Assembly (NCBI GenBank): GCA_002964805.2
Contig: PUDQ02000010.1
Location: 1 to 64,000, forward strand
Direction: 5' to 3'
Source of the DNA: Trametes villosa
Lineage: Eukaryota > Basidiomycota > Agaricomycetes > Polyporales > Polyporaceae
DNA length: 64,000 nucleotides
Below the pieces are notes generated by a model. That model made no database searches. It was not told the origin of the DNA and saw nothing but the letters and a program-made list of their open reading frames with translations. Of the stretch, positions 9,550 to 22,039 are shown piece after piece; within the stretch, counting starts at the first letter, position 1, and each line of letters opens with the position of its first letter. Position numbers and translations under genes: made by a program.

Positions 9550-12500
9550 GGGGCCAGGCAGCGCACGCACGCGAACAACGGCCCGTGCGTGCGCGCTCTC
9601 CGAGTCCGAGCCCTGCCTGCGCAACGCGAGAGTGCAGGCGCGCCGAGCAGCATGTCGGGCGGGGATTCGCGGGGCGCGTGCTCGTCCTTGGCTCACTTGC
9701 TGCCACTCTCTGGCGCGTCACCCGTGCCCTCGGCGCGCGTGCGTGCAGAAGAGCAGGATTTGATGCCGTACCCGAGGCCGTCCCCGACGACGGAACAGGC
9801 GGCGGAGGGAGGCTCTAGCATCGCGCTCGAGGGGGTACGTCTACTGCCCAGTTCGTTAGCCAATGTGCGGCTTTCGTGGGCTGTTCGGGGGTGCCGGGAA
9901 TGCACAAATAGTATTGTGAAATCGCGCGTACGGCACGCAATTGTTACGGACCGAATACGCTAGCCCCGCGCGAAAGACAGCGCGGCGAGGGACACAGCTC
10001 TCCGGCGCGCGGGGTACATCGACCAGAACGCCGACACGGCCGCCCTCGAAACATCCGCCGCGACCATGCAGCCTCGACGCGCTCACCCGATGCTCCGAGG
10101 AACGCAGGACGTGCCCCGCCGTCGAGGCTGCATGTCGGGGTGAGCGGGGCAAGCACCTGCGCGGCCTCCGCACGACGGCGCGCCCGCACGGAGTTCGAGT
10201 CGGCTCCGAGCACGGAAGCACGCCAAACACGCACCGTATTCCCGGCGCGCGCGCGCACGCACTTGTGCGGCGGTGCGCGGCGGCGGAGCGGGCACACAGG
10301 GGCGCGTACCTCAAATGGCGCAGCGGGCGGTCGCGTCGGCGGGCCTCCACGCTCGTTTCCGCATCGCACCGAACTGTCAGTATCATTTCGGCTCGGACGA
10401 CGGCGACACTCACGGAGCGTGCGTATTCTGGCTGCAGCGCGTTGTCGGTCGTCTCCGCGGGGTCGTCCAAGCCTCAGTACGAGCGGGAGGCCCGCGTCGT
10501 GTGCAGGCACGCGGCTGTCGATGCGCACCGTGCGTTTGCGCGAAATAGAGCTGCGCAATGTGCGAGGAGACGACGGCAGCCTGGGAGATCGCGTGCACCA
10601 AACGGCGCCGCGAGAGGACGCGCGGGACGGCCGAAATTCGCATTCTCGTGGATCGACCCATGGAAACACCCCGAATCGCCATAACTTCGTTCGGCTCGGA
10701 TCCACGCGAAACTCGCCGAGCACGTACGTCCTGGTCCGTATATGGCGGCCATCGCGCTCGCAAAGCCCCCCGTGCCTCGGCACGAGCGGGACGGCCGCGT
10801 CTTGTACGCGCACACAGCCCCGGCTACCAGACCAGGAGGTGCGAAATTGGTTCGTTCGCGCTCTGCTGAACACGGCAGGACGGCGGCATAGACTCACTCG
10901 TGCGCGCAGACCACAAGGCGCCGCGGGAGAACGCACGGGCGGGCGGCGGCGCGCGTTTCTTCGGATCGCCCCATGAAATCGCCCAAATGTGTCAGATATT
11001 TTTCGGCTCGGATCGCCGCGAGACTCACGGGGCGCATACACCCTGGTTCGTGCATATCGGGCATCGTGCTCGCGAAGTCGGCGGCGTCTTGGTTCGGGCA
11101 GAGCGGCGGCGTCTTGTGCGTGTGCGCGTCTGCGAGAACGCTGTGTGCGCGTCCGGTACGCGTTCGCGCGTGGTCATGTTAAGACGATATGGACGCGAGG
11201 AGTGGTTTGCGTACCTTTGAGATGCGCGGCGCGCTCTCCCGCGCGTGTCACAACGACGAGCCCACCCTCGCGTGCATCGGCCCGACATGCGTCCCGGCGT
11301 CGTCTCACGGCGTGCATACTGGTTCGAGCGGTCGCCCTGCATCCCGCGCGGAGTCGGGTGTCCGGTGGAGGTCGCGCACGGCGGGTGAACGTCGGCAACG
11401 CCAATTCTTCGCGTCGGACAGCCTGCAAATTGAGCGTCGACAGATCGTTTCTCACCCGGAACACATGGAAACGCACCTGATTTAAGATGCACGCCCTCTT
11501 CGCCCTCTCGTTGCAAAGCGGGACGCTACGGCCATCGTCGGCAGTCCCAGGGTCGGCCGAGGAGGGGGAAGTGTACCTTGCGTTGTAGGCGGCACTCCGG
11601 ACGTGAGATGAACCCGGCGGCGTCATACGTCGACCTCAATAGGGAGCAGACGCCGTCCTACCGCTTTACGAGTGTTTCAGGCGGGGCGTCATCGGGGCGA
11701 AGGTGGATGGACGACGTACATGCGAGGCTCGCTCGGGCGCCTAAACGGGCGACCAGACGAGCGAAGCAAGAGTCGAGAAGATCTTGCACCCTGTCGCTGA
11801 AGGATCTGTTGAAAAGCTTGAGTAGAGTAGCTGTGCAGAGTACGGTAAGGGCACACTCCTGCTCACATTCTGCGGAGAGGGCGGCGGCGCGCACGTAGAT
11901 CTGGGCCCGCCGCCACCCTTCAGCTGCGCTCAAACACCCGGAGCGCGCGCAAGCAGGGTGCGAATACCGTACTGGCGCGAAGCAGCACCTGCCACGGATC
12001 CCGGGCGTAGCACGTCCGCACGCACACGAAAACCACAGCCCCGCCGCGGATGCCCCATGCGACTCTGTGCAGCGCGTATGGAGGGGGTTGCTGGGTTGCA
12101 TAATCGATGCCTGTAGAGTGCGGACGAGTGAGCACAAGGAAGCGAGAGGGTCGAGAAGAAACAGACCGGCTAACCCGCAGAGCGGCGGCGTGCATAGGAG
12201 GAGGCCAGGCGGCGGACGAGAGGGCGGGCAGGGGCGCAGAACGCGTCCACAAAGGAAAGCGAGCGGCGGCCAGGGTTAAACATACTGAGAGACGGGACAG
12301 TGGACCGCACTCGAGGGCGAGAGGGCGTGCACTGGTGAGGGCGCGGGGAGCGAGACGCGGGGCAGAGCGCATATGCATGCTGGGCAGACTGCAAGGCGAG
12401 GACGCGACGGTCGTCAAGGGCCTCGCGCCCTCTCAGTCTGCTCGACCCGTCCTGGGGCCGGTGGGCAGCAGCGCGCCGACGTCATCTGCCCGACCCGCGA

Positions 12501-13061
12501 TCGACAGCCTCGACGTCCACTCGCTAGGCGCCGGATGCCCGGGAGACGTCATGGTCGCATGCAGAGTTCCAGCTTCCGTAGCACGTCGCAGAGGCCCGGG
12601 TATCGAAAGTCTGCCAAACCTTGTCGAACGGCGCTCGCCCCTCGCGCCCGTTTGCTCTATCACCCCACGCACCGCCCGCATGCATCAGCATCAGCATCCT
12701 GCGGTCAGGGTCTCGTACGTTACGCATCGACTCACCGAATAGCCCTCACAGAATCGCAGATACCGACGAAGCCATAGTGCTGCTGTGATCCCGAGGCGAG
12801 GATCCTGGTGGTGGTCGCGAAGGCACCGAAAGGCCGGCGCTAGACACGACCGGGAAGACGGACCGGGAGAAGCCAATGTCATTAGACGCCCATTAAGCCC
12901 CACTGAGCGCCTGTTCACCGGGCGCAGCAACCATCTTGGAGGCGCAGCTTTGAAGCCTTTCGCTCACCACTCTATCCCCTTTCGCCAACTGCGTCCTCCC
13001 TTCCCGCTGCGCTATCTGGGCAACGACGTGTCGAAGAAGCTGGGGAAGAAACTAGCATTCT
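9550..13061. other. GC-rich unit segment with no supported gene (unit 2)
   Basis: Equivalent of 1-3512. It includes the subrepeats at 10321-11189. Confidence 0.6.
10321..11189. repeat. Degenerate ~300-bp subrepeats, unit 2
   Basis: Copy of the 772-1640 subrepeat block, offset by 9549. Confidence 0.6.
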
Positions 13062-14204
13062 ATGTCAACCGGAGGAACCAGCAATGGAGGGGGTGATTCA
13101 GAAACGACGCGGTATGTCGTGCAAAGGTGAGGAACTGCAGTACGGCTGGGCATGACGTCCACGCAAGGTGATCTTGGCTGACCCACGACGTGCTTTCGAT
13201 CATTTCTATAGCTCGGACGTCTTGGAGGACATGCGAGTGAATATCCATCCAGAAGGGTCAGAGAGGGTCGTGTGGTACAAGGCGAGTGTGGCTGTAAACC
13301 AGGCTCGCAGAGCCGTGAAGCTTACTTCACATTGTGAAGGAAAGATTCTTAACGGACAACGAGATTCTTGAGCACATAGTGGTACGTACTCGTACCTTTC
13401 TCATAACTTTGTATTGTGCTAACCGCCGTGCAGGACAACGAGACGTCTACGCTGCTCTGGACAATCCACCGCCCGAAACGCGGGTGGTACATCCGCGTCC
13501 GCGCCCCCTCCTTCCCCCCAGGCGTATTCATCACCCTCTCCCCAATCCCTCAAACCTCGCCCTACCATGCAGAAGCGGCGCTCTCCTTCGCCTGCCGGAC
13601 AAACCTCCCCGCAACGCCTGCATCGCCACCACGAATGCGCCCGTCCGCGATCACGAACTACTCGACGGACTCGGAGGTGACGCTCACGGGCGACTCCGTA
13701 CACTCGTACCCGCCCACGCCGCCGCAGGGCCCCTCGATAGTGGTGAACCCGCCCTCGCCGCGCTCCGTGCACGCGAAGCTCGACTCCGTGTCGCTCTCGC
13801 CGCCGCTCGGCCCGCAGCAGCACCGCCGGCCGGCGCCGCCGACCGTGCAGTCCGCGGTGACGCACTTCGTGCTCACGCCGCACTCGCACGCGCACATCCC
13901 CGAGCCGGTGCAGCAGGTCTCGCTCTTCACGCGGCTCATGTCCGTGATCAAGAACAACGCGCCGAGCCACTCGTACTCGTTCACGCTCTCGCCCATCCCC
14001 ACCGCGCCGCTGCCCGCAGCCGCGCCACCGACTTCGCCAGTCTCGCCCAGCGGCTCCGTGGAGCCACTCGCTGGCGGTCCGAGCGCGAACGAGACTGCGA
14101 GTGCGCCTGCGGTGAACCCGTTGACACCGACACCGCTGCTGACGTTCCACGACCGGACGCCGGTGTGGACCGCGCGGGCGAATTCGGGCGAGAGCTGTGG
14201 ATAG
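13062..14204 (+). CDS. 3'-truncated copy of the five-exon unknown gene (unit 2)
   Basis: Exons 13062-13126, 13212-13274, 13321-13381 and 13434-14204. The predicted 319-residue product is the same as the unit 1 copy at 3513-4655, with the same breakpoint (14190) and the same four-residue novel end. The shared breakpoint shows that the truncation preceded duplication of the unit. Confidence 0.7.
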
Positions 14205-15296
14205 TTGGGCGGGACGGGGGTGCGGACCACGCACCGGCCGCGAGGGTGGGGCGGGCGCGCGAGATTGGCGGCGACCGAGAGCAGCGCGCACGAAGGGCAG
14301 CCACGGGAGGGGCAGCGCGGTGCGTGGTGGGCGTACTCGCCGACGACGCGCGGCGCGGCGCCGGAGGATGGCGGCGTTTGCCAGCCAAATGTAGGTGCCG
14401 AGCAGGTGCGTCGGCCCGATCTCGCTTACGTTCCTGGGCTCGAGAGGGTGCGGAATTAATCAGGGAGACAGTGTGGGTGGTGGATAGCTACCCGCCGCTG
14501 AGTGGACGAGGAGACCGTCGGTTTGAGCCTCGCGCACGGCGGTTCACTCGCGCTGGAGAGGTGAGTCCGCAAGCAGGTGCGTCCCTCTGTACATACTTCG
14601 ATCTGACACAAATATATGTGATTTGCGGTTTACGCACGAGTGGGCTGTCCGTGCTCTGCTGTGTGGCCATGCTCGAGCACATGCACTCTGCGGGAACGTC
14701 TCAGGTACGTGATTTTGCGCTTCCGGCGTCGTCCACGCTACGGTCTACACGTCTGCGGACGTCCCCGCGCCCGGCGCCGCTTGCTCAGCCCCCGCCGTAG
14801 CTCTGGAGTGCCTGCTCAGCTACAAGCTCGAGGACGCCCCTCCGTTCGCGCCGGGAAGCGACTGTCAGACGACTCGGGTACCTCGGACCTGCGCGCCATT
14901 GGTAGGTGCTTCAATCCGCCTCGCGGACGTGAGCGTTCGACCCCAGCCGCACGGCGGTTGTACTGATGTCAATACTTCTAGACGCGGACGTCGCGGCTCA
15001 GCGAGTGGAATCCCTCTCCGCCGCCGGCTCGCGCGAGGCGGCCTGCATGCCGCGGCGACGACTTGCTTCCTCGCATGACGCCCGCGTCACCGCAGCTCCG
15101 ACCGCTCCCCATGCGCGAGACGGCGGGGCTTGTGCTCTCTGGCGCATCTTCGGCCGCGCGCGATAGTGCACTAGGTTCAGGCCCGACACTCCGTTCAAGC
15201 GGCGGCATAGACGACGATAGGACATAAAGATGGGACACCCTCGCGCCACGCGTGTAGAACAAGAAATACGACAGTCAGGTACGCATCCTGCGTACA
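14205..15296. other. No supported gene (unit 2)
   Basis: Equivalent of 4656-5747. Confidence 0.5.
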
Positions 15297-16255
15297 TTAT
15301 AGCATCCTCAGTCCCAGGTCGTGCCCCGCAGCCTCCGATCCGTGCTCGAACGCGAGCCCCGCCCGTCCTCCGTCGTCCCCGAGGTCCAACTGGAGCGCAC
15401 CAAAATAGACCGGGGTGCCGTTCACTACCGCTGGGCGGATCTCCCCAAGGGGTTCGTCCACCAGCCAGTACCTGCCGCGCTTCGCCGGACGCTCCCCGTC
15501 CTCGTCCGAGTCGCCCTCATCGTCCGAGTCGATGATGCACGCCCGGCTCTTCACGCCCGCCCGAGGCAGCTTCGGGGGGAGGTTGTCCGGGTTCGTCACC
15601 GGGTGCTGCCGCGCCCGCTTCGTGTCGGTGCGCTGCGCGTGCGGCCGCTTGCCCAGGACTGCCGCGGACGGCTGGGTCGACGTCGGGTGGCTTCCGAGGA
15701 CGTCCATGTTGCCGGGGTGGTGGGCGAGCGCCTCGACGACGGTGGCGTCCTCGGGAGACGGGCGCGTCTTTGTCTGTGCGAGGAGCTTGGGATTCGGATG
15801 GATGCTGACGGGGTCGCGCTCGGCGTTGGCGATGTCTGCGGGCGTGGCGGGCTCGAAGCGGAGCTCGTTCGCGTCCCAGAGGGCGCGCAGGCGCTGCATG
15901 GGCTCGACGCCGCCGCGGATGGCGCTGAAGTTCGCGAAGGGGATGTCTTCGGGCCAGCCGACGATCTTCTGCTGGTGCTCGATGACCGTCGACTTTGCGT
16001 AGCGGCGGAGGGCGTACGCGATCTCTGCGTTCTCGTCGTCCGCTGCCTCTCCTGTACGACGGTGAGTACTCCATTTTGTGGCTGCAGCAGCGTGTCCCGC
16101 GACGTACTGAACTTGCAGGTCATGTCGGCGCGGAGCTCCGTGCGGATGCGGTCGCGGAGGTTGCCGCTCGGCGAGGTGTGCTGAAGCTCGGGGTCGTAGA
16201 AGAAGAAGGGGAGCTCGTCGAACAAGGGGGACTCGGGGAGTGGCTCGGAGGACAT
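15297..16255 (-). CDS. Two-exon orphan gene, acidic nuclear-type protein (unit 2)
   Basis: Exon 1 is 16108-16255 and exon 2 is 15297-16051, with a 56-nt intron between. The predicted 300-residue product is identical to the unit 1 copy at 5748-6706, where motifs are described. Function unknown. Confidence 0.75.
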
Positions 16256-18527
16256 TGCGAGAGGGATGGGCGTGCGCGGGGCGTGCTCCGAGAGGATGAG
16301 TATTCGAGCGGCGTTATGTACTGATGCCCGAGCGGGTGCAAGGTGAGTGTTCGGCTCCTCGTTTTGGGGGATGGGCTACCGACCTCCGACTGCGTTTGCG
16401 GGCCCAGCAGTCTCCCGTTTCTTGCAGGAAACGTATTCCGGGGGTCACACGCACTGCGTGACCGAGCTGTTCGCTCCCGCCTCGCAAGGTGCTGCCCTGC
16501 TGAGCTCGCCGACTTCCGCTATTGGGACGACACTCCGACGCGTCGCGTATGATGCCCAACGCGACGTCGGAGGCCTCTGGATTCCGCCTTGATGCATCGG
16601 GCTTCTCCCTTGGTATCTCCCGCTATGTATCTCCATGTTATAGCTCAATAAAACGTCCCTTTTCATATTCCGCTCTCAGACCTGCCGGCCGAGGATGCAA
16701 GCATCTCAGGACGTATTCAGGCTCTCCCAGCAGCCGAACACTAGCTCTGCCTGAATTTACGCCTCGCGTAACCGTTCGGGAGCTCGTCGCGCGATGGCAC
16801 TGCATGCAGCATCTTGCGGGATGGGCCTGCCCCGCTCACGCGATCCTGAGAGCCCCCACCGTGCCCAATATCTTCGTCGCCACCGCAAGGAGGTCAGGTG
16901 GCACAGCTTAGCATTATCAGTTCGCGTCTCTCCGTCCACGCTGCGTGTTGCTGCGGCTGACGGGTGTTTTTTGCGAGAACTACACGGAGCTCTATCGCTC
17001 ACGGCACCGGCACGTCAGTCCTCGGCCTTCAGCCCGTTCAGCCCGTTCAGAGTGTACCGGTGGGCTCAATAAACATTGCATTCGCTCCAGGCCTGGTGAC
17101 TGCGCTATAGTACATCGAGCAAGTTGAGTCTCCAAGCCTTGCCTCCAATCCTACCACGACCAGACCTGTGCAGGAGGGCGGGCGGCCCCTGCACCTCCGG
17201 CGTCCGCTGTCTGCCGTCCGAACACAGCTCCCTGCTACACAACTCCCGAAATCGAGGCCGGGAACTGCAGCAAGCGGAAAGGTCAGTTCTGTATCACCTC
17301 TCTCCGCGTCCAACGAGCTCACATTCACACTCAGCGGGGCGGTGTGATCTCGCGGGCCTCGCGGGCGAGAAGGGAAGCACCGTCAAGTTGATGGAGGCTT
17401 TACGTGGGTGTGTCCGTTTCGTACCGACCCGGACCGCGGCCGTCCACCGTGGTCGCATACGAGTAGCGTTTTTAGACATCAAGGGCGCGGTGTCGGCATC
17501 TGACGTCGGAGCGGAGGATGACATGTCGTAGGGGAAGCGGGGAGTGACCCGTATGGTATTGCTTGGGGATGTACACTGCTACTATTTGGCAGTTGGTTGT
17601 CCGATGCGAGATGAGAAGCACGGCGTATCTGGGCAGTCGCGAATCGCCGTCGCGCGGGAATGCCCCGCGAAGCGTGTGCGAGACGCAGCGCATGGCAATG
17701 CGCGACCGCGCGGGCTAGGAGCGCGGCTGCTACGCAACCCTAGAGCCTTGTTCGCGATCGAGGGCGCGTTGCTGCCGGCATCTGACGTCGGGACGGATGG
17801 GATCGGCCGCGGAAAAGATAGGCAACACTAAATATTCCCGGAGGTATCTTCTACTTGCTGCAGTACACATACAGAGTGTCACTCTCGCGGCATATTCTGT
17901 AAAAGTACAAGAAACAGCGGGAGGCGCACTATGCGCACCACATCACGCCCGCCGCCGCGCCGCGATGGCACCGACGACGCGACGACCTCAAATCCAGCTC
18001 CCGGGGGGCGATCGCGCCCGGCGATATCAATCTCGGGCGAGCGAGCCTCGCGGCACAGCGAGCCCCGGCGCTGCCAATCCCTGCCCGTCGGCGACGCGCC
18101 TTCTTCGGTCCCGCAAAGCCTAAATAGCCGTACTGGGACGTCGCCCTTCCCCCGGTGATCATCGCCCGCGCCCCCGTGCGAACCCCAGCGCCCGGGAGAC
18201 GTGCGCGGACGAACCCAGGGAAGCTCGACGCGCGGACGCGAACTTGGGCTCCGCGCACCCCGGCCGCGTGGCGGGCCTGTTCCCCGCATCCCGGGCCGCC
18301 CGACACGCATCGCTCCTCGACCTCAGGCTGAGACCCCGAGCACGGCGGCAGGGAGCGCTGTGGCGGCGGCGAGCGGCGAGCGACGAGGGGCGTCGTTTGT
18401 GGGTCCGCGTGCTGCACGCACTGCACGGACACCCGTCCGGGGCGTGCAGCGGCAGCCTTCCCCGGATCGTGCACGTACAGCACGGCGACGTGCTCACCCG
18501 CATATGCATCGTCCCCTGGGTGTACCG
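16256..18527. other. No supported gene (unit 2); empty insertion site
   Basis: Equivalent of 6707-9549 without the inserted element. The unoccupied target CAACGAGC is at 17311-17318. Confidence 0.5.
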
Positions 18528-21500
18528 GGGGCCAGGCAGCGCACGCACGCGAACAACGGCCCGTGCGTGCGCGCTCTCCGAGTCCGAGCCCTGCCTGCGC
18601 AACGCGAGAGTGCAGGCGCGCCGAGCAGCATGTCGGGCGGGGATTCGCGGGGCGCGTGCTCGTCCTTGGCTCACTTGCTGCCACTCTCTGGCGCGTCACC
18701 CGTGCCCTCGGCGCGCGTGCGTGCAGAAGAGCAGGATTTGATGCCGTACCCGAGGCCGTCCCCGACGACGGAACAGGCGGCGGAGGGAGGCTCTAGCATC
18801 GCGCTCGAGGGGGTACGTCTACTGCCCAGTTCGTTAGCCAATGTGCGGCTTTCGTGGGCTGTTCGGGGGTGCCGGGAATGCACAAATAGTATTGTGAAAT
18901 CGCGCGTACGGCACGCAATTGTTACGGACCGAATACGCTAGCCCCGCGCGAAAGACAGCGCGGCGAGGGACACAGCTCTCCGGCGCGCGGGGTACATCGA
19001 CCAGAACGCCGACACGGCCGCCCTCGAAACATCCGCCGCGACCATGCAGCCTCGACGCGCTCACCCGATGCTCCGAGGAACGCAGGACGTGCCCCGCCGT
19101 CGAGGCTGCATGTCGGGGTGAGCGGGGCAAGCACCTGCGCGGCCTCCGCACGACGGCGCGCCCGCACGGAGTTCGAGTCGGCTCCGAGCACGGAAGCACG
19201 CCAAACACGCACCGTATTCCCGGCGCGCGCGCGCACGCACTTGTGCGGCGGTGCGCGGCGGCGGAGCGGGCACACAGGGGCGCGTACCTCAAATGGCGCA
19301 GCGGGCGGTCGCGTCGGCGGGCCTCCACGCTCGTTTCCGCATCGCACCGAACTGTCAGTATCATTTCGGCTCGGACGACGGCGACACTCACGGAGCGTGC
19401 GTATTCTGGCTGCAGCGCGTTGTCGGTCGTCTCCGCGGGGTCGTCCAAGCCTCAGTACGAGCGGGAGGCCCGCGTCGTGTGCAGGCACGCGGCTGTCGAT
19501 GCGCACCGTGCGTTTGCGCGAAATAGAGCTGCGCAATGTGCGAGGAGACGACGGCAGCCTGGGAGATCGCGTGCACCAAACGGCGCCGCGAGAGGACGCG
19601 CGGGACGGCCGAAATTCGCATTCTCGTGGATCGACCCATGGAAACACCCCGAATCGCCATAACTTCGTTCGGCTCGGATCCACGCGAAACTCGCCGAGCA
19701 CGTACGTCCTGGTCCGTATATGGCGGCCATCGCGCTCGCAAAGCCCCCCGTGCCTCGGCACGAGCGGGACGGCCGCGTCTTGTACGCGCACACAGCCCCG
19801 GCTACCAGACCAGGAGGTGCGAAATTGGTTCGTTCGCGCTCTGCTGAACACGGCAGGACGGCGGCATAGACTCACTCGTGCGCGCAGACCACAAGGCGCC
19901 GCGGGAGAACGCACGGGCGGGCGGCGGCGCGCGTTTCTTCGGATCGCCCCATGAAATCGCCCAAATGTGTCAGATATTTTTCGGCTCGGATCGCCGCGAG
20001 ACTCACGGGGCGCATACACCCTGGTTCGTGCATATCGGGCATCGTGCTCGCGAAGTCGGCGGCGTCTTGGTTCGGGCAGAGCGGCGGCGTCTTGTGCGTG
20101 TGCGCGTCTGCGAGAACGCTGTGTGCGCGTCCGGTACGCGTTCGCGCGTGGTCATGTTAAGACGATATGGACGCGAGGAGTGGTTTGCGTACCTTTGAGA
20201 TGCGCGGCGCGCTCTCCCGCGCGTGTCACAACGACGAGCCCACCCTCGCGTGCATCGGCCCGACATGCGTCCCGGCGTCGTCTCACGGCGTGCATACTGG
20301 TTCGAGCGGTCGCCCTGCATCCCGCGCGGAGTCGGGTGTCCGGTGGAGGTCGCGCACGGCGGGTGAACGTCGGCAACGCCAATTCTTCGCGTCGGACAGC
20401 CTGCAAATTGAGCGTCGACAGATCGTTTCTCACCCGGAACACATGGAAACGCACCTGATTTAAGATGCACGCCCTCTTCGCCCTCTCGTTGCAAAGCGGG
20501 ACGCTACGGCCATCGTCGGCAGTCCCAGGGTCGGCCGAGGAGGGGGAAGTGTACCTTGCGTTGTAGGCGGCACTCCGGACGTGAGATGAACCCGGCGGCG
20601 TCATACGTCGACCTCAATAGGGAGCAGACGCCGTCCTACCGCTTTACGAGTGTTTCAGGCGGGGCGTCATCGGGGCGAAGGTGGATGGACGACGTACATG
20701 CGAGGCTCGCTCGGGCGCCTAAACGGGCGACCAGACGAGCGAAGCAAGAGTCGAGAAGATCTTGCACCCTGTCGCTGAAGGATCTGTTGAAAAGCTTGAG
20801 TAGAGTAGCTGTGCAGAGTACGGTAAGGGCACACTCCTGCTCACATTCTGCGGAGAGGGCGGCGGCGCGCACGTAGATCTGGGCCCGCCGCCACCCTTCA
20901 GCTGCGCTCAAACACCCGGAGCGCGCGCAAGCAGGGTGCGAATACCGTACTGGCGCGAAGCAGCACCTGCCACGGATCCCGGGCGTAGCACGTCCGCACG
21001 CACACGAAAACCACAGCCCCGCCGCGGATGCCCCATGCGACTCTGTGCAGCGCGTATGGAGGGGGTTGCTGGGTTGCATAATCGATGCCTGTAGAGTGCG
21101 GACGAGTGAGCACAAGGAAGCGAGAGGGTCGAGAAGAAACAGACCGGCTAACCCGCAGAGCGGCGGCGTGCATAGGAGGAGGCCAGGCGGCGGACGAGAG
21201 GGCGGGCAGGGGCGCAGAACGCGTCCACAAAGGAAAGCGAGCGGCGGCCAGGGTTAAACATACTGAGAGACGGGACAGTGGACCGCACTCGAGGGCGAGA
21301 GGGCGTGCACTGGTGAGGGCGCGGGGAGCGAGACGCGGGGCAGAGCGCATATGCATGCTGGGCAGACTGCAAGGCGAGGACGCGACGGTCGTCAAGGGCC
21401 TCGCGCCCTCTCAGTCTGCTCGACCCGTCCTGGGGCCGGTGGGCAGCAGCGCGCCGACGTCATCTGCCCGACCCGCGATCGACAGCCTCGACGTCCACTC

Positions 21501-22039
21501 GCTAGGCGCCGGATGCCCGGGAGACGTCATGGTCGCATGCAGAGTTCCAGCTTCCGTAGCACGTCGCAGAGGCCCGGGTATCGAAAGTCTGCCAAACCTT
21601 GTCGAACGGCGCTCGCCCCTCGCGCCCGTTTGCTCTATCACCCCACGCACCGCCCGCATGCATCAGCATCAGCATCCTGCGGTCAGGGTCTCGTACGTTA
21701 CGCATCGACTCACCGAATAGCCCTCACAGAATCGCAGATACCGACGAAGCCATAGTGCTGCTGTGATCCCGAGGCGAGGATCCTGGTGGTGGTCGCGAAG
21801 GCACCGAAAGGCCGGCGCTAGACACGACCGGGAAGACGGACCGGGAGAAGCCAATGTCATTAGACGCCCATTAAGCCCCACTGAGCGCCTGTTCACCGGG
21901 CGCAGCAACCATCTTGGAGGCGCAGCTTTGAAGCCTTTCGCTCACCACTCTATCCCCTTTCGCCAACTGCGTCCTCCCTTCCCGCTGCGCTATCTGGGCA
22001 ACGACGTGTCGAAGAAGCTGGGGAAGAAACTAGCATTCT
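18528..22039. other. GC-rich unit segment with no supported gene (unit 3)
   Basis: Equivalent of 1-3512 and, by its translations, identical to it. It forms the 5' flank of the full-length five-exon gene. Confidence 0.6.
19299..20167. repeat. Degenerate ~300-bp subrepeats, unit 3
   Basis: Copy of the 772-1640 subrepeat block, offset by 18527. Confidence 0.6.

Larger units (their letters stand above)
9550..18527. repeat. Tandem array unit 2 (8978 bp)
   Basis: Second full copy of the array unit, offset 9549 from unit 1. It lacks the unit 1 insertion and keeps a single intact 8-bp target site at 17311-17318. Gene content is the same as unit 1: a truncated five-exon gene at 13062-14204 and the 300-residue gene at 15297-16255. 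Confidence 0.97.
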